64,000 nucleotides of DNA from Pseudoalteromonas xiamenensis (GCF_030994125.1 NZ_CP099917.1:1302001-1366000); one strand, 5' to 3'; positions 44,674 through 57,962 are shown, numbered from the stretch's first letter. Translations and numbers: made by a program. The notes: generated from the letters alone by a model not told the origin.

Positions 44674-47600
44674 GACTCAACGCTTGTTTCCATGAACGTG
44701 TGATGAGGTTCGTTGCCTCATCACCGCACACCGGCTCACTAAACCAATATCCCTGATATAAATCGCAGCCAAGCTCTTGCAACATCATAATTTGCTCAGC
44801 CGTTTCGACACCTTCTGCAATACAACGTTTACCAAGGTTATGTGCAAGCCCGAGAATAGAACGCACAATCACCGCATGCGATTTTGACGCAACCATATCT
44901 GCGACAAAACTGCGGTCGATTTTCAATACATCCACTGGGAGCGACTGCAAGTAAGTTAACGAAGCATACCCTGTACCAAAATCGTCCATTAACAAACGAC
45001 AGCCTAGCGCTTTTAGCGCGTGCATTACGGTAATGGCGTGTGGAATATCCGCCAACATGACCGACTCTGTGATCTCAAACGCGATACAATGCCCGGAGAC
45101 ATCTACCCGCTCAATGATTTCCGCAATCAACTGGACAATGTTCGGCACTTGAAAATCATGTGCTGATAAATTGACCGATACATACAGACTATTGTTAAGA
45201 GACTGCCACGCTTTCAATTCCAATAACGCACGCTCTAGGGTCTGAAGTGTCAATCGCGTGATCAACCCCGTTTGTTCTGCTGCTCGAGCCAGTTCCTCTA
45301 CGCTATATTCAACACATTGCGGCCAGCGTAATAACACTTCAAATCCTAATACGTTGCCACTTTTACTATCCACAATAGGCTGATAATGGTTATAAAATGC
45401 ACCTTGGTTAAGTGCTGAGTACAGTGCCCGTTCAATCTCACCCGCTCGTTGGACTCGATTGTTCATTTCTTGTTTAAAGAATTGATAACTACTGTCGTTG
45501 CGAAGCATCGCATGATGAAGTGCTAAATTAGACAGTTGGAGCAACTTGATTGCATCGTTCTCATCATCAGGATAAACCGCCACGCCAATGCTGACAGACA
45601 ATGAAATGTCTTGATCTAATACATGAAAGCCCTGTTCAAAAGCCGCAATCACGTCTTTGCAGTAATTGGTTACCCGAGAGACATCCGATACTCGTTCCAT
45701 CAGCACATAAAATTCTTTTTGCGCGCCGATAGCCAAACTATCAAACTCCCGTAGTTCCGTTTGTAGTACCTTCGTCACGGTTCTTAATAACGCTTCATAC
45801 ACCTTTGCACCGTAAATTTCAGCCACATTCTGTAAACGCTTCACGCTGATAGAAAGCACTGCAACTGGTAGCTCTTTCTTTGCAACGATTTCAACGGCAT
45901 GATGAATTCGATCAATGATTAACGTGCGATTGGGAAGACCCGTGATGGCATCATAATTAGCTAACTGGTAGAGCTCCTGTTCAGCCCGCTTTTGGTCCGT
46001 AATATCCGTCATGACTACAACGTAGCTCACCATATCCGTATTATCGCCAGCAACAGCACTTACTTTCACCAATGCTTGACGAACTTCCCCGCTGTGCAAC
46101 GTGACAGACTCTTCAACACTGAAATGCTCACCCGGACTTAATTGGCTGATGGTTCGAAGGTACTGCATTCGATTACGACGACTTAACCCCATCGTCAGAC
46201 TCGAACTGCTCAAAGGCACTTCAGCCATACCAAATGCTTGTTGCAACGCAGTATTGCACGCTCGTATACGCAAGCGTTTGTCGAGGATAAACACCCAATC
46301 TCGTGTCTGTTCAAATGCTGCACCAAACACGCGCGCCCGCTCTTCGAACACGCGTTCTCGTGTTAAATTGGTGTAAGTACCCGCTACCGTCAATGGACTG
46401 TGTTCTTGCCACTCCATTACCTTGCCAAAGTCTTTATACCAACGCCAATGACCATCTTTATGTCGCAGACGGTAGGTGCAGTTAAAGTACCCTTTTTGTG
46501 TTGATACAAATTCCAGCCATTCAATGCGGAAAATCGCTTTGTCTTGTGGATGGATCTTGGCGAGGTATTCATCCAAAGTCACATTTTCATGAGGATAGCC
46601 AAGTTCAGCTTTTAACCTTGGTTGATAAATCAAACTGTTTTGTGCTTTCCAATCCCAAACACCGGAATTACTCCCTTCTAGAGCCAGTTTCAAACGTGCC
46701 TCACTGTGGCGGGTTTCTCTATGTGCTTTTAGCAACATTTGTTGAATACGGTTACGACGTACCAACCATAATGCGATGATAATAAATACTGAAAATACGT
46801 AACTGGCAATCGCTAACGGAGAGCGCCAAGGAGGATATAAAACTTCAATGTCCAACTTCGCTGGCGGTGTGTAATTGCCCGTCAAGGGGTCTTTAGCCCA
46901 AACCTTTAGCTCATAGCTTCCGGGACTGAGCTGAGGAAATAATACCCATTGCTTGTTACGACTAAACGTTTTTTGTCCACCTGATATCTGATATTCATAA
47001 ACCACTCGGTCTTGATTACTAAACAGCATCGCTGAGAAGGCCACTTCCAACCCAAGATCATCGTGATTCAATACAATTTTCTTAAACGTTTTGATCCCTT
47101 GTTCACGAATATCACGCGACATCAAACTCACTGATGTAATGTTTACCCGAGTAATTAAGGGGGCTCGCGGGTTATTTATTCTCGGAGAAAATACCGTAAC
47201 ACCTTGCACTGAACCATACACAATACGACCATCCTGGAGTACCGTTGAGGCACCACTATTGAATTCATTAACAATTAAGCCGTCTTGCGTTGAAAACTGT
47301 TGGAAATGCAAATTGTCTGGATCTAAACGCCATATCCCTTTATGACTACTCATCCAAATCATACCTTCGCTGTCGGTATGCATGTCATACATCAATGTGC
47401 CTAAGTTATTTTTTTCTAAATCAATTGTGTACACATGTTCATAGGTATCTGCGGTCAGTCCAATCAAGCCAAAATTGGATAGCGACAACCAAAGGATATT
47501 GTTTTTGTCGATGGCATACGAATTCACCCCAATGCCCAAATGATCGTTGGCGTTTGGTACAGTATAAATTGAGTGAAGAGTCCCGGTACTTGTCTCATAC

Positions 47601-49153
47601 CGACTTAAAACACCACCGAAATAAAAGAGCGGATCGTCAGGATGGGACTTTAATGGCTTTGAAAAGCCGTGACTTAAAAAGGGGTCTACGCCATTAAATG
47701 CTGGCGTAATATCGTTAAGTTGTGCTTTTCCGATGTCATATTCAAACATCCCTTCTTCCGAATGCACAAAATACAACTTACCGTTGGGCAGCAAAGTAAG
47801 GCCTGAAATACGTCCATCGATGATTTCATCCATTCGCTCATTTTGGCTTTTGGGTTTCGTAAGTGTCAGTGTTTTTGGGTCTAATACAAACAACCCTCTC
47901 ATACCATAGACCCATATTTTCCCCTTGTATTCCATAAGTTTGTAAACGACAAACTCAGGAAAAACGGCTTCGCCCATATACCCTTTAAATAAAGGGATTG
48001 CCGTATTGGTCACCGGATCATAACGCGTAATACCATCATGGGTTGCAATCCACCAGTAACCATCCAATTCCACCACATCCCAAACGTTTTGATGTGTAAA
48101 CTCACCATCTTTCAGAGTTTGGTTATTGATGTTAGTAAAGTCTCCGAGTTCCGGTGGAAGATAAAAGGCGCCATCGGTACGAGTAGCCGCCCAAAGTCCA
48201 CCCATGCGGTCTTTAATTAAGTAAATAATGCTTGGGTCGACCAGATTGTACTCGGATTGAGCTAATCGCATATCCGCAGACACTGCTTTTGTAGCCCAAT
48301 CGAAATGCATCAACCCCTTATCAGTGCCCAGAATCAAACCACCTTCTTCAGGGAGAATATGCCATATATTTAAATCAGGAATAATGACCCGATGGGTAAA
48401 TTGGGCGGATGGATCCGCAATGAGCTCGTCAGCATTGCCAATCTCAATTTCATATAACCCCTGAACGGCACCAAGAAGCAACGTATTGTCATCTTTAAGG
48501 TAGAGAAATTTCGTGTTGTTTTGGTAAGGATGTTCAATAACCGAAATATGATTTAGCGTCCGAAGTTGTTTCGACGCCAAATTGTAAACCCAAGCGCCGT
48601 CACTCGTCGCGATATACATATTGCCTTTATGAACAATAATATCCCGAACAAACGTAGTGGTTTTAGGTTCTGGGAGCGCGACTAACGTCGTTAACTCTCC
48701 GGTATCAACATCTAATAGTGCCACATCTTTGCTGCGACCTAACAACAAATGATGCTCATCAAGCATCAGCATTTCAAAGACGGGTTTGGTTGCGAATTCT
48801 TCTTCAGTGACGGGGGCTGCCGAATATTGACGATACTGATCTGTTTTGGGATCAAATTGGAACAAGCCAGCAATACTTGAGGTTATCCAAATTTTACCAA
48901 GCGGATCTTGATATATACGGTCAATATTGGCTTCGAGTAACTCGCCGCTTGGTCCTCCGACTTTCTTGAGTGGCTGATAACCATCATAACGGTTCAAGCC
49001 CCCTTCTGTTGAGACCCAAAGATATCCATCATCATCAATCAACATCGTATTGACCGAACTTTGTGATAATCCTTCGTTGGGAGATAAACGGATGATTTCT
49101 GCAGAGGCAAAAAAACTCATTAGCCAAAGAAAAATATAAACCCATTTACTCAT
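44618..49153 (-). CDS. Propeller-PAS-GGDEF-EAL sensor protein
   Basis: A 1511-residue membrane sensor. A signal peptide (MSKWVYIFLWLMSFFASA) precedes two beta-propellers built of Reg_prop repeats (about 20-690), a Y_Y_Y domain (about 700-770), a membrane helix (about 785-805), two PAS domains, a degenerate GGDEF and an EAL domain. The GGDEF site reads GAQKEF, so cyclase activity is unlikely. The EAL site reads E1272-V-L, with VNLS, EITES, DDFGTGYAS, LKIDRSF, EGVE and QGYWFSEP all kept, so phosphodiesterase activity is likely. The architecture parallels the carbohydrate-sensing hybrid two-component proteins of Bacteroidetes but with a c-di-GMP output. An earlier ATG at 49204 would spoil the signal peptide. 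Confidence 0.92.
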   Translation of the reverse strand: MSKWVYIFLWLMSFFASAEIIRLSPNEGLSQSSVNTMLIDDDGYLWVSTEGGLNRYDGYQPLKKVGGPSGELLEANIDRIYQDPLGKIWITSSIAGLFQFDPKTDQYRQYSAAPVTEEEFATKPVFEMLMLDEHHLLLGRSKDVALLDVDTGELTTLVALPEPKTTTFVRDIIVHKGNMYIATSDGAWVYNLASKQLRTLNHISVIEHPYQNNTKFLYLKDDNTLLLGAVQGLYEIEIGNADELIADPSAQFTHRVIIPDLNIWHILPEEGGLILGTDKGLMHFDWATKAVSADMRLAQSEYNLVDPSIIYLIKDRMGGLWAATRTDGAFYLPPELGDFTNINNQTLKDGEFTHQNVWDVVELDGYWWIATHDGITRYDPVTNTAIPLFKGYMGEAVFPEFVVYKLMEYKGKIWVYGMRGLFVLDPKTLTLTKPKSQNERMDEIIDGRISGLTLLPNGKLYFVHSEEGMFEYDIGKAQLNDITPAFNGVDPFLSHGFSKPLKSHPDDPLFYFGGVLSRYETSTGTLHSIYTVPNANDHLGIGVNSYAIDKNNILWLSLSNFGLIGLTADTYEHVYTIDLEKNNLGTLMYDMHTDSEGMIWMSSHKGIWRLDPDNLHFQQFSTQDGLIVNEFNSGASTVLQDGRIVYGSVQGVTVFSPRINNPRAPLITRVNITSVSLMSRDIREQGIKTFKKIVLNHDDLGLEVAFSAMLFSNQDRVVYEYQISGGQKTFSRNKQWVLFPQLSPGSYELKVWAKDPLTGNYTPPAKLDIEVLYPPWRSPLAIASYVFSVFIIIALWLVRRNRIQQMLLKAHRETRHSEARLKLALEGSNSGVWDWKAQNSLIYQPRLKAELGYPHENVTLDEYLAKIHPQDKAIFRIEWLEFVSTQKGYFNCTYRLRHKDGHWRWYKDFGKVMEWQEHSPLTVAGTYTNLTRERVFEERARVFGAAFEQTRDWVFILDKRLRIRACNTALQQAFGMAEVPLSSSSLTMGLSRRNRMQYLRTISQLSPGEHFSVEESVTLHSGEVRQALVKVSAVAGDNTDMVSYVVVMTDITDQKRAEQELYQLANYDAITGLPNRTLIIDRIHHAVEIVAKKELPVAVLSISVKRLQNVAEIYGAKVYEALLRTVTKVLQTELREFDSLAIGAQKEFYVLMERVSDVSRVTNYCKDVIAAFEQGFHVLDQDISLSVSIGVAVYPDDENDAIKLLQLSNLALHHAMLRNDSSYQFFKQEMNNRVQRAGEIERALYSALNQGAFYNHYQPIVDSKSGNVLGFEVLLRWPQCVEYSVEELARAAEQTGLITRLTLQTLERALLELKAWQSLNNSLYVSVNLSAHDFQVPNIVQLIAEIIERVDVSGHCIAFEITESVMLADIPHAITVMHALKALGCRLLMDDFGTGYASLTYLQSLPVDVLKIDRSFVADMVASKSHAVIVRSILGLAHNLGKRCIAEGVETAEQIMMLQELGCDLYQGYWFSEPVCGDEATNLITRSWKQALSLKAFDHNDDNTMSARAGS

Positions 49154-49271
49154 TTTTCTAATCTCACATAGATTGGGGGTTCCAGCAAAATGGCCCACCA
49201 GCATTTTATTATTGTAGTTGTTTTAAAAAATGTATCACTGCAGGTTTTAAAGCGCTACGAGAACTGTCTAA

Positions 49272-49523
49272 CTAGGCTAACATCAAGGCTAAATAATACT
49301 CAAATCGCTGTTTCAGTACATTCTGCTCTGACATTGGTCGAGCATTAATTGCTTCATAAATAGCTTCACGCGATTTCTTCCCTTTTTTAATCTGATAAGC
49401 CCAAAAAGAAGCTTCATAATCCAGTTGGATTTGATATTTCTCAGCTCTTGGTAGTAAGCACAAATTGTAATTCACACTAAAATCTCCGATAAACTTCTCA
49501 ACAAGCTTAACATATTTAACCAT
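49272..49523 (-). CDS. Small hypothetical protein, 83 residues
   Basis: A basic, probably helical cytoplasmic protein with segments DYEASFWAYQIKKGKKSREAIYEAINARP and LKQRFEYYLALML. I do not recognise the family. The codon pattern looks coding, but the ribosome site is weak. It lies upstream of the large sensor on the same strand and diverges from the solute-binding-like gene. Confidence 0.55.
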   Translation of the reverse strand: MVKYVKLVEKFIGDFSVNYNLCLLPRAEKYQIQLDYEASFWAYQIKKGKKSREAIYEAINARPMSEQNVLKQRFEYYLALMLA

Positions 49524-49593
49524 AAAGTCGGACTTCTGTTATACACTAACTCTAACTGAAGATGCCGCCACAAAGTGTTATAAGGATAAACAT

Positions 49594-50289
49594 TTGTTCC
49601 GCCTGATATTGCTCTTATTTTTTGCCACGCAAAGTCATGCTACTGAAAAAGGTACTTTCGTATTCAATCGCCCTGCTGATAATCCGCAATCAAGGTACAT
49701 TACCGAGCTCGTTAGCCTCGCGTATCGAAACCTTGGCATTGACGTTAAAATTGTTGATTTTAATCATCGCAGTGCGCTTGTTGCCGCCAATGAGGGGGAA
49801 CTCGACGGTCAGCTCGCCCGCATTGAACAGGTCGGAGACATTTATCCTAATTTAATTCGCGTGCCCTTTTCTTTGTACGCGTTTAATCTTCAAGCACTTA
49901 AACACTGCAAAAAATGTACTTTAAATGACGTGAAAAGCCTTGTGATTACGGAAGGTTATCCTGTGATGGAAAACTACCTTCAACATCATCCCTTCTCTGG
50001 AAATCTTGTCCGTGTGAAAAAGATTTCGACTCAACTTAATTTACTGTCACAACAAAAAGTGGACGCTGCACTCGTCATAGATTTTCACCTACCAGACTCA
50101 TTTATGGTGCAACATTTACCTGATTGGTCACGGGACAACATCGCACTGATTCAAACATACCATTTTGTGCATGTAAAACACATCGCCCTTCTGCCTCAAC
50201 TTCAGGCTCAATTTCAGCAATTAGCGAACAATGGCACCATGAAAATGTTGAGGGAGAAATACGATTTAGAAGACAAAGACATAAAGTAA
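49594..50289 (+). CDS. Periplasmic solute-binding-like protein
   Basis: A 231-residue protein with a short signal peptide (MFRLILLLFFATQSHA) and a type II periplasmic-binding fold. Segments are RYITELVSLAYRNLGIDVKI, then DGQLARIEQV and a C-terminal REKYDLEDKD. It is a distant SBP_bac_3 relative, of a group common in Alteromonadales without adjacent transporters. It has two close cysteines (HCKKCTL). The start is TTG, with AAGGA 7 bases upstream; no ATG is available. The ligand is unknown. Confidence 0.8.
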   Translation: MFRLILLLFFATQSHATEKGTFVFNRPADNPQSRYITELVSLAYRNLGIDVKIVDFNHRSALVAANEGELDGQLARIEQVGDIYPNLIRVPFSLYAFNLQALKHCKKCTLNDVKSLVITEGYPVMENYLQHHPFSGNLVRVKKISTQLNLLSQQKVDAALVIDFHLPDSFMVQHLPDWSRDNIALIQTYHFVHVKHIALLPQLQAQFQQLANNGTMKMLREKYDLEDKDIK

Positions 50290-50299
50290 TTTAGTAAAT

Positions 50300-50557
50300 T
50301 TAAAAATCAAAACCGCTTTGCTGCATTCCATCGTCATTGGATTGTTGCTGTTGTTTTTGAAGATAACGTTTATAGCGCTGCTGACATAATAAAATAACAT
50401 GGCGCTTTTGTTGATCCGTCATCGTATTCCACTGAAAACGTTCGTCACGGCTACGATAACACCCTTTACAGTATCCTCGATTGTTTACTTGGCAAATCCC
50501 ACGGCAGGGACTCGGGATTTCGAAGATTTCGATTTGTTCCATGCGCGTAAAATCCAA
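50300..50557 (-). CDS. DUF1289 cysteine-rich protein
   Basis: An 85-residue protein with the DUF1289 signature: SPCRGICQVNN, GYCKGCYRS and the following DERFQW and MTDQQKRHVI. Four cysteines in a C-x3-C-x7-C-x2-C pattern suggest metal binding; the function is not established. Two starts are possible: TTG at 50557, with AGAGG 4 bases upstream, or ATG at 50542 without a good site. The TTG start was kept. Confidence 0.85.
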   Translation of the reverse strand: MDFTRMEQIEIFEIPSPCRGICQVNNRGYCKGCYRSRDERFQWNTMTDQQKRHVILLCQQRYKRYLQKQQQQSNDDGMQQSGFDF

Positions 50558-50701
50558 CTAACCTCTGTAATCAGTGTACGTTGCAAAGACAAAAATTTAT
50601 ACCAATGAAAAAATAAAATTCAACTAAATCCTTTTGTGAATGATATTTACCCATTTCACGGTCTATAGTTATTCAGTCTACGTTTAGGAACCGAATTACT
50701 G

Positions 50702-52543
50702 ATGGCATACCCTTCTTCATTTGCACGACCCGCAATGCGACTCATGAGTCACTTGAGCTACAAGAACAAAATGAGTTTGGTTTTCAGCATTTTCCTAGCA
50801 CCGTTATTACTGAGTTTATTTTTTCTCAATGCGTCACTCAGTACCGAGATCCGTCGTTTGACTACACAGTCGCAAGGCTTAACGCTTTACGCTCCTCTGC
50901 TCGATGCGCTGTTTAACAATCAAAATCAAGTTTCGCTCAATACGCAATTGAAAAATCAGTTTGCATTGAGTGAAGAAACACCCGCAGATTTACTGGAACA
51001 AGTCTCACAACGATCAAATCTTGCGATTGACCCAGTTATCAATCGAAATTACCTCAATCGCGCGTTAGTTGAATCTCTTCCGCGGCTCGTAGCAGAAATA
51101 ACCCACCTTAATCGTGATGCAGAACAAGTCCTAAATAGTGGTTCTTTTACACCCGATACTTTTATCTCGCTATCCAATACACATAAAGCAATGCCTAAAG
51201 TGTTCGCCCTTTTTGAAGCAAAACTCAATGTTGCAATGCAAGGAGAGCATGGAAAAACCTTTACGCTTTCTAATGAACTAGCGTCGTTGACTCGAGCTAT
51301 CCAACATTTTACCAATGCTATCCAATCAGAAATGTTAGAGCCTGACGAACTTGCACTTTCTTTAGCGCAATTGCGCCCATTGCAAAACCAAGTCAAAACC
51401 GCATTGGATAGCTTTGTGAGTAAAGCATTACCTGCTATGCAAAACTCTTTGGATACTGAATTAAACCAAAAACGTTGGATACAGTTGAGTGTGCTTATCG
51501 CTTCTCTCGTTTGTCTCGCGGTGGCCATGTACCTTATGGTGGGTTTTTACCTAGCCATTATTACCACACTCAATGATTTTTCAGTCGTCGCGAAATTGGC
51601 CTCGAAAGGTGATTTAACCGCTCGAGCTCTTACCTCCGGGCAAGATGAACTTTCGGTCATTATTGTGCAATTTAATCAACTTCTCGATAGCTTCAAAGAG
51701 GTGCTGTCACACTTCACTAAAAACAGTGTCCAAGTGAACGAGTCAACTACAAGCCTAACCGCCCTAAGCAACTCAACCAAGCAGGATGTTGCCAATCAAC
51801 AGCACCGCTTACAAGCGATTCAACATGCTTTAGACGACCTGAATGGTGCTGGTAATCAGGTAATTGATGCTACTCAACATGCACAAACGTTGGCAATAAA
51901 AACCGCAGATGAAGTAAATAAGGGTAACCAAAACATGCATCTATTGGCCAACCAAATGACCCGATTGCAACAGGAGTTTGAACAAAGCCGAATCGCGCTT
52001 GATAAACTCGCTCTTGATGCACAAAATATTGGCAAAGTAAGTCAGGCTATTAGTGAAATTGCGGAACAAACCAATTTATTGGCACTAAACGCGGCGATTG
52101 AAGCAGCTCGAGCTGGAGAACAAGGTCGCGGTTTTGCGGTGGTCGCCGACGAAGTGAGAACATTAGCAAAGCGAACACAACAGCAAACCGAAGAAATTCA
52201 CGCCATTATTGCATCACTTCAACAAGCCTCAAGCCAAACGCAAACACAAATGCGGCAGAGTGTTGAGCAAATGCACAGTGGTGTAGAAGCTGCACTTTCA
52301 ACGAAATCAATGCTCGAAACGGTGCAGTCAAGCATGCAGGCAATTTGCGATCAAGGCGCTCAAATTGCACGTTTGGTTGAACAACAAGCTTCAGCAACCA
52401 ATACCGCTTTGACAGATGCAGTAAGTATTAATGAACTGGCTGAACACACGTTAACGTCAGCCAATCAAACGCAAACTAATGTAAAGCAACTTGAAGGGGT
52501 TTCCAAGTCACTTCAAAAGCAAGTGTCTCAATACAAAGTTTAG
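50702..52543 (+). CDS. Methyl-accepting chemotaxis protein
   Basis: A 613-residue chemoreceptor. Two membrane helices (about 24-46 and 260-284) flank a mainly helical periplasmic domain of about 210 residues, without a recognisable Cache fold. A HAMP domain (about 285-340) and the signalling domain follow, with the tip [19 protein letters not shown] and VADEVRTLA. The ligand is unknown. The stop codon overlaps that of convergent mrcB by 4 bases. Confidence 0.93.
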   Translation: MAYPSSFARPAMRLMSHLSYKNKMSLVFSIFLAPLLLSLFFLNASLSTEIRRLTTQSQGLTLYAPLLDALFNNQNQVSLNTQLKNQFALSEETPADLLEQVSQRSNLAIDPVINRNYLNRALVESLPRLVAEITHLNRDAEQVLNSGSFTPDTFISLSNTHKAMPKVFALFEAKLNVAMQGEHGKTFTLSNELASLTRAIQHFTNAIQSEMLEPDELALSLAQLRPLQNQVKTALDSFVSKALPAMQNSLDTELNQKRWIQLSVLIASLVCLAVAMYLMVGFYLAIITTLNDFSVVAKLASKGDLTARALTSGQDELSVIIVQFNQLLDSFKEVLSHFTKNSVQVNESTTSLTALSNSTKQDVANQQHRLQAIQHALDDLNGAGNQVIDATQHAQTLAIKTADEVNKGNQNMHLLANQMTRLQQEFEQSRIALDKLALDAQNIGKVSQAISEIAEQTNLLALNAAIEAARAGEQGRGFAVVADEVRTLAKRTQQQTEEIHAIIASLQQASSQTQTQMRQSVEQMHSGVEAALSTKSMLETVQSSMQAICDQGAQIARLVEQQASATNTALTDAVSINELAEHTLTSANQTQTNVKQLEGVSKSLQKQVSQYKV

Positions 52544-54825
52544 TGTCTGCGACACTTTGGCCTTGGTTCAAACTGTGATGCGCGAACGGGTAATTGCTTT
52601 ACATTGCCACACCCAGGCGGTGCTTGACGACCGCTATCGACATCCACAAAAGCCCAACGGATACCTTCAGGGCGCGAGTCGGCAATTGCCTCTGGGTTTA
52701 GGGATTTTAAGTAGCGTATATACAATTCTAACGCACCAACCGCGCCAGTCAGTCCGGTTGTTTTGTTGTCGTCGCGACCAACCCATGTGACCGTGACGGT
52801 ATTGTGGTCAAAACCCGCAAACCAGCTATCTCGCAAGTCATTGCTCGTACCCGTTTTGCCTGCCAATACTAACGATGGGAAATGGGCATTGAGGCGTTTC
52901 GCAGTACCATCTTTTGTTACTCGTTTGAGTGCATACTTGGTCATATAGGCGGCTTCAGTTTCAAAACGACGCTCTGGTTCTGCCATATGTTCGTAAAGCA
53001 CCGTACCTACGGCATTTGTAATAGCTGAAATGGACGTTAATGGCTTATAAATACCATCATTGGCGAGCGTACTGTACATTTGAGCGACTTCTAAACTCGA
53101 TAGTTCCAGCGCACCTAAGAACAAGGAAGGGTATTGGTTAATCGGTGACGTAACGCCAAGCCCTTTGAGGGTATCTGTAACAGACTCAACACCAAGTTGC
53201 AGTCCTAAGTTTACGGCAGGTAAATTAATACTTTGACTAAATGCACTGTAGAGCGGCATGTCGCCACGGTATTTGTGGTCAAAATTTTCTGGGCTCCAAA
53301 TTTGCCCTTGCTCATCCGAAATACTTAATGGTGCATCTGAAAGCGGTGTAGCCAAATTGTATTGAGGCTGCTCTAGCGCCGTTAGATATACGGCAGGCTT
53401 GACTAACGAGCCGATTGTACGTTTTGAATCTAAAACTCGGTTGTAACCCGAGAAACGCAGGTCTCTCCCCGCGACTAGAGCAGATACACCGCCCTTCGCC
53501 AGATTGACGGAGATCATTGCGGTTTCCAAATTTGCCGCCTCCGCGCGCTTCTCAAGGTAAGACAATCCTTTCTCGACAGCTTCTTCCATTGCGGCCTGTT
53601 TTTGTAACTCAAAATAAGTAAAAACTCGAACTCCACCATTGATGACTTTTTCGTCTGGAATGCGTTTTTCAAGCTCACGACTGACAAGTTCTAAGTACCC
53701 TGGGTAGGCTTCATGAAAGCTCTTTTTCAACGGCTGAACTTTGACGGGTCGTGCTAATGCTTGGCGAAATTCATTGGTGTTAATCAAGCCGTTTTCCACC
53801 ATGAGACGAAGGACCAAATCGCGACGCTCCATGGTGCGTTCTGCATACCGTCTTGGATTGTAATAAGAAGGGCCTTTAACCATTGCCACTAACAACGCCA
53901 TTTGATCAAATTCAAGTTCATCAACTGGTTTGGCAAAGTAAAACTCGGAAGCCAACCCCATACCATGGACACCTTGGTTATGGGCCTGACCTAAATATAC
54001 TTCGTTAAGATAAGCTTCTAAAATGTCGTCTTTACTGTATCTAAAATCCAAAATGAGTGCGATTAAAGCCTCATTAAGCTTACGAACAATCGAACGCTCA
54101 CGCGATAAATAAAAGTTTTTCGCCAGCTGCTGCGTCAGTGTGCTACCACCTTGTACCGTTCTGCCCGCGCGGATATTCGTGTACAAAGCCCTTAAGATTG
54201 ACATCACCGATACGCCATGGTGTTGATAAAATTGCCTATCTTCAACAACCAGCAGCGTGTCTCTAAGCGTTTTTGGAAATTTTTCAAGCGGCAAAAATTC
54301 CCTGTCTTGCTGTGACTCATTGCCAATACGCGCGATTTGCACCGGTTCTAGACGGGCAAAACGCAAACTCTGCCCTCGCTCATCCGTGATGGTCGTTAAA
54401 CGCTGGCCAGAGAACGTCAAAGTAAACTTTTTCGCCTCTTCTTTACCATCAAAAAACTCAAACGCACGGCGGTGAATGGTGATCGTGCGCCCTTTTTTAA
54501 TGTATTGACCCGTTCGGCTAATGTAGTTTACCGAGGAGTAATTGAGTCGATTAAGCTCCCAGAGTACCTCTTGCTCAGACAAATATTGGTCAGGGTAAAA
54601 CCCCATAGCGCGTGCGTAGACTTGCACGGGCAACTGCCATTTATTTCCTTCAAATTGGCGTGTTACTTTGGCATCAAGGTAAATAACGTATAACCCTACC
54701 GCTACTATACCAGCGAGTGTACTTTTCCATAGGATACTCAAAAAACCGCGCCATAAGCGCTGCTTCCATGATGGAGAGGTTGCCGTTGTTTTTTTTGTTT
54801 TGCCTTTCGGTGCCTTTTCAGCCAT
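52540..54825 (-). CDS. mrcB: Penicillin-binding protein 1B
   Basis: A 761-residue class A bifunctional peptidoglycan synthase. A short cytoplasmic tail rich in K and T and a membrane anchor (about 30-52) precede a UB2H domain (about 65-155). The glycosyltransferase domain has catalytic E195 in [10 protein letters not shown] and [12 protein letters not shown]. The transpeptidase domain has SLVK (nucleophile S473), SIN (532-534) and KTGTS. The UB2H domain, which binds the outer-membrane lipoprotein LpoB in E. coli, identifies it as PBP1B and not PBP1A. The ribosome site is weak. Confidence 0.95.
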   Translation of the reverse strand: MAEKAPKGKTKKTTATSPSWKQRLWRGFLSILWKSTLAGIVAVGLYVIYLDAKVTRQFEGNKWQLPVQVYARAMGFYPDQYLSEQEVLWELNRLNYSSVNYISRTGQYIKKGRTITIHRRAFEFFDGKEEAKKFTLTFSGQRLTTITDERGQSLRFARLEPVQIARIGNESQQDREFLPLEKFPKTLRDTLLVVEDRQFYQHHGVSVMSILRALYTNIRAGRTVQGGSTLTQQLAKNFYLSRERSIVRKLNEALIALILDFRYSKDDILEAYLNEVYLGQAHNQGVHGMGLASEFYFAKPVDELEFDQMALLVAMVKGPSYYNPRRYAERTMERRDLVLRLMVENGLINTNEFRQALARPVKVQPLKKSFHEAYPGYLELVSRELEKRIPDEKVINGGVRVFTYFELQKQAAMEEAVEKGLSYLEKRAEAANLETAMISVNLAKGGVSALVAGRDLRFSGYNRVLDSKRTIGSLVKPAVYLTALEQPQYNLATPLSDAPLSISDEQGQIWSPENFDHKYRGDMPLYSAFSQSINLPAVNLGLQLGVESVTDTLKGLGVTSPINQYPSLFLGALELSSLEVAQMYSTLANDGIYKPLTSISAITNAVGTVLYEHMAEPERRFETEAAYMTKYALKRVTKDGTAKRLNAHFPSLVLAGKTGTSNDLRDSWFAGFDHNTVTVTWVGRDDNKTTGLTGAVGALELYIRYLKSLNPEAIADSRPEGIRWAFVDVDSGRQAPPGCGNVKQLPVRASQFEPRPKCRRH

Positions 54826-54914
54826 GTAGTCTTTGCATTATGAAGAAAATTACGAACAGTCTATCATAAGCTTAGGAGATTAACTCGCGCTTAAGCGGCA
54901 TTACTCAAACGAAA

Positions 54915-54938
54915 AAAGCCCATCTTTCGATAGGCTTT
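54915..54938 (-). terminator. Rho-independent terminator of amtB
   Basis: AAAGCC and GGCTTT pair, with a mismatch and then a further ATC/GAT stem. On the minus strand the hairpin runs into GCTTTTTTCG. It lies 38 bases past the amtB stop codon. Confidence 0.7.
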
Positions 54939-54976
54939 GTCGTTACGAACAACCAAAAAACACGGTACTTTTGCGA

Positions 54977-56206
54977 CTAGTTACCACGCACTGTCACAAA
55001 TTCAGGGTATGCATCGATCCCACAATCATGCTGATCCATACCGTTGATTTCTTCTTCTTCACCTACACGGATCCCTAACGTTTTCTTAAGCACAGCCCAG
55101 ACAATGAGCGATGCCACAAAAACGAAGCCGAGAATACACACGAGTCCGATAGCTTGATTAACGAACGTCGCGTCAGTGTTAGAGAACGGAACCATCATGA
55201 TACCCAGCGCACCACACACACCGTGCACAGAAATCGCACCAACTGGGTCATCAATTTTCACTTTATCAAAATAAATAATGCTGAGAACAACCAATGAACC
55301 ACCTAATGCACCTAATAGCGCGGAGAACATCGGGGTAGGAGACGCTGGTTCTGCGGTAATAACCACTAGACCTGCCAATGCACCATTTAAGATCATTGTT
55401 AAATCTGCTTTGCCCCACATTAATTTGCATACCACAAGCGCAGCTATTGCACCCGTTGCCGCCGCCGCGTTGGTATTAAGCATAATTTGACTTACTGCGA
55501 TTGCATTGGCTTTGTCTGAAAGCAGTAATTGTGAACCGCCATTGAAACCAAACCAGCCCATCCACAAAATAAACGTGCCAAGCGTTGCAAGAGGTAGATT
55601 AGAACCAGGAATCGGGTAGATTTCACCATTTTTGCCGTATTTACCTTTGCGCGCACCGAGAAGTAGTACACCAGCTAAAGCGGCTGCAGCGCCCGCACCA
55701 TGCACAATTGCAGATCCCGCAAAGTCAACAAAGCCTAACTTAGATAGGAAGCCACCGCCCCACGTCCAAAAACCTTCGATTGGGTAAATAATACCAGTCA
55801 TTGCCACCGAAAAAGCTAGAAACGCCCACAATTTCATGCGTTCCGCCACAGCACCTGAGACAATCGACATCGCGGTTGCAACAAAAACAACTTGGAAAAA
55901 GAAGTCTGATTGCAGCGAATGATTGGCGTCGTCTGCTTGAGCACCAATCAACGCACCAAATGACGGTACAAAGCCACCTTCGGCATTATCTACGTACATG
56001 ATGTTGTAGCCTATGAACAAGTACATCGTACAAGCAATTGCGTACAAGCATATGTTTTTTGTTAAGATTTCAGTAGTGTTTTTTGAACGCACAAGCCCAG
56101 CTTCTAACATCGCAAAACCGGCTGCCATCCACATTACTAAGACACCCGATATCAAAAAGTAAAAAGTATCGAGTGAAAATTTTAATTCAATTACGGTATT
56201 TTCCAT
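54977..56206 (-). CDS. amtB: Ammonium transporter AmtB
   Basis: A 409-residue inner-membrane ammonium channel with 11 helices. Conserved motifs include the opening MWMAAGFAMLEAGLVRSKN, the twin-histidine segments SAIVHGAGAAAALAG and SVHGVCGALG, and FNGGSQLLLS. There is no cleavable signal peptide. AAGGGGA lies 6 bases before the ATG. The gene starts 11 bases after glnK, the classical pair in which GlnK binds and closes the channel when nitrogen is sufficient. Confidence 0.95.
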   Translation of the reverse strand: MENTVIELKFSLDTFYFLISGVLVMWMAAGFAMLEAGLVRSKNTTEILTKNICLYAIACTMYLFIGYNIMYVDNAEGGFVPSFGALIGAQADDANHSLQSDFFFQVVFVATAMSIVSGAVAERMKLWAFLAFSVAMTGIIYPIEGFWTWGGGFLSKLGFVDFAGSAIVHGAGAAAALAGVLLLGARKGKYGKNGEIYPIPGSNLPLATLGTFILWMGWFGFNGGSQLLLSDKANAIAVSQIMLNTNAAAATGAIAALVVCKLMWGKADLTMILNGALAGLVVITAEPASPTPMFSALLGALGGSLVVLSIIYFDKVKIDDPVGAISVHGVCGALGIMMVPFSNTDATFVNQAIGLVCILGFVFVASLIVWAVLKKTLGIRVGEEEEINGMDQHDCGIDAYPEFVTVRGN

Positions 56207-56217
56207 CTGCGGTCCCC

Positions 56218-57962
<1,745 letters not shown>

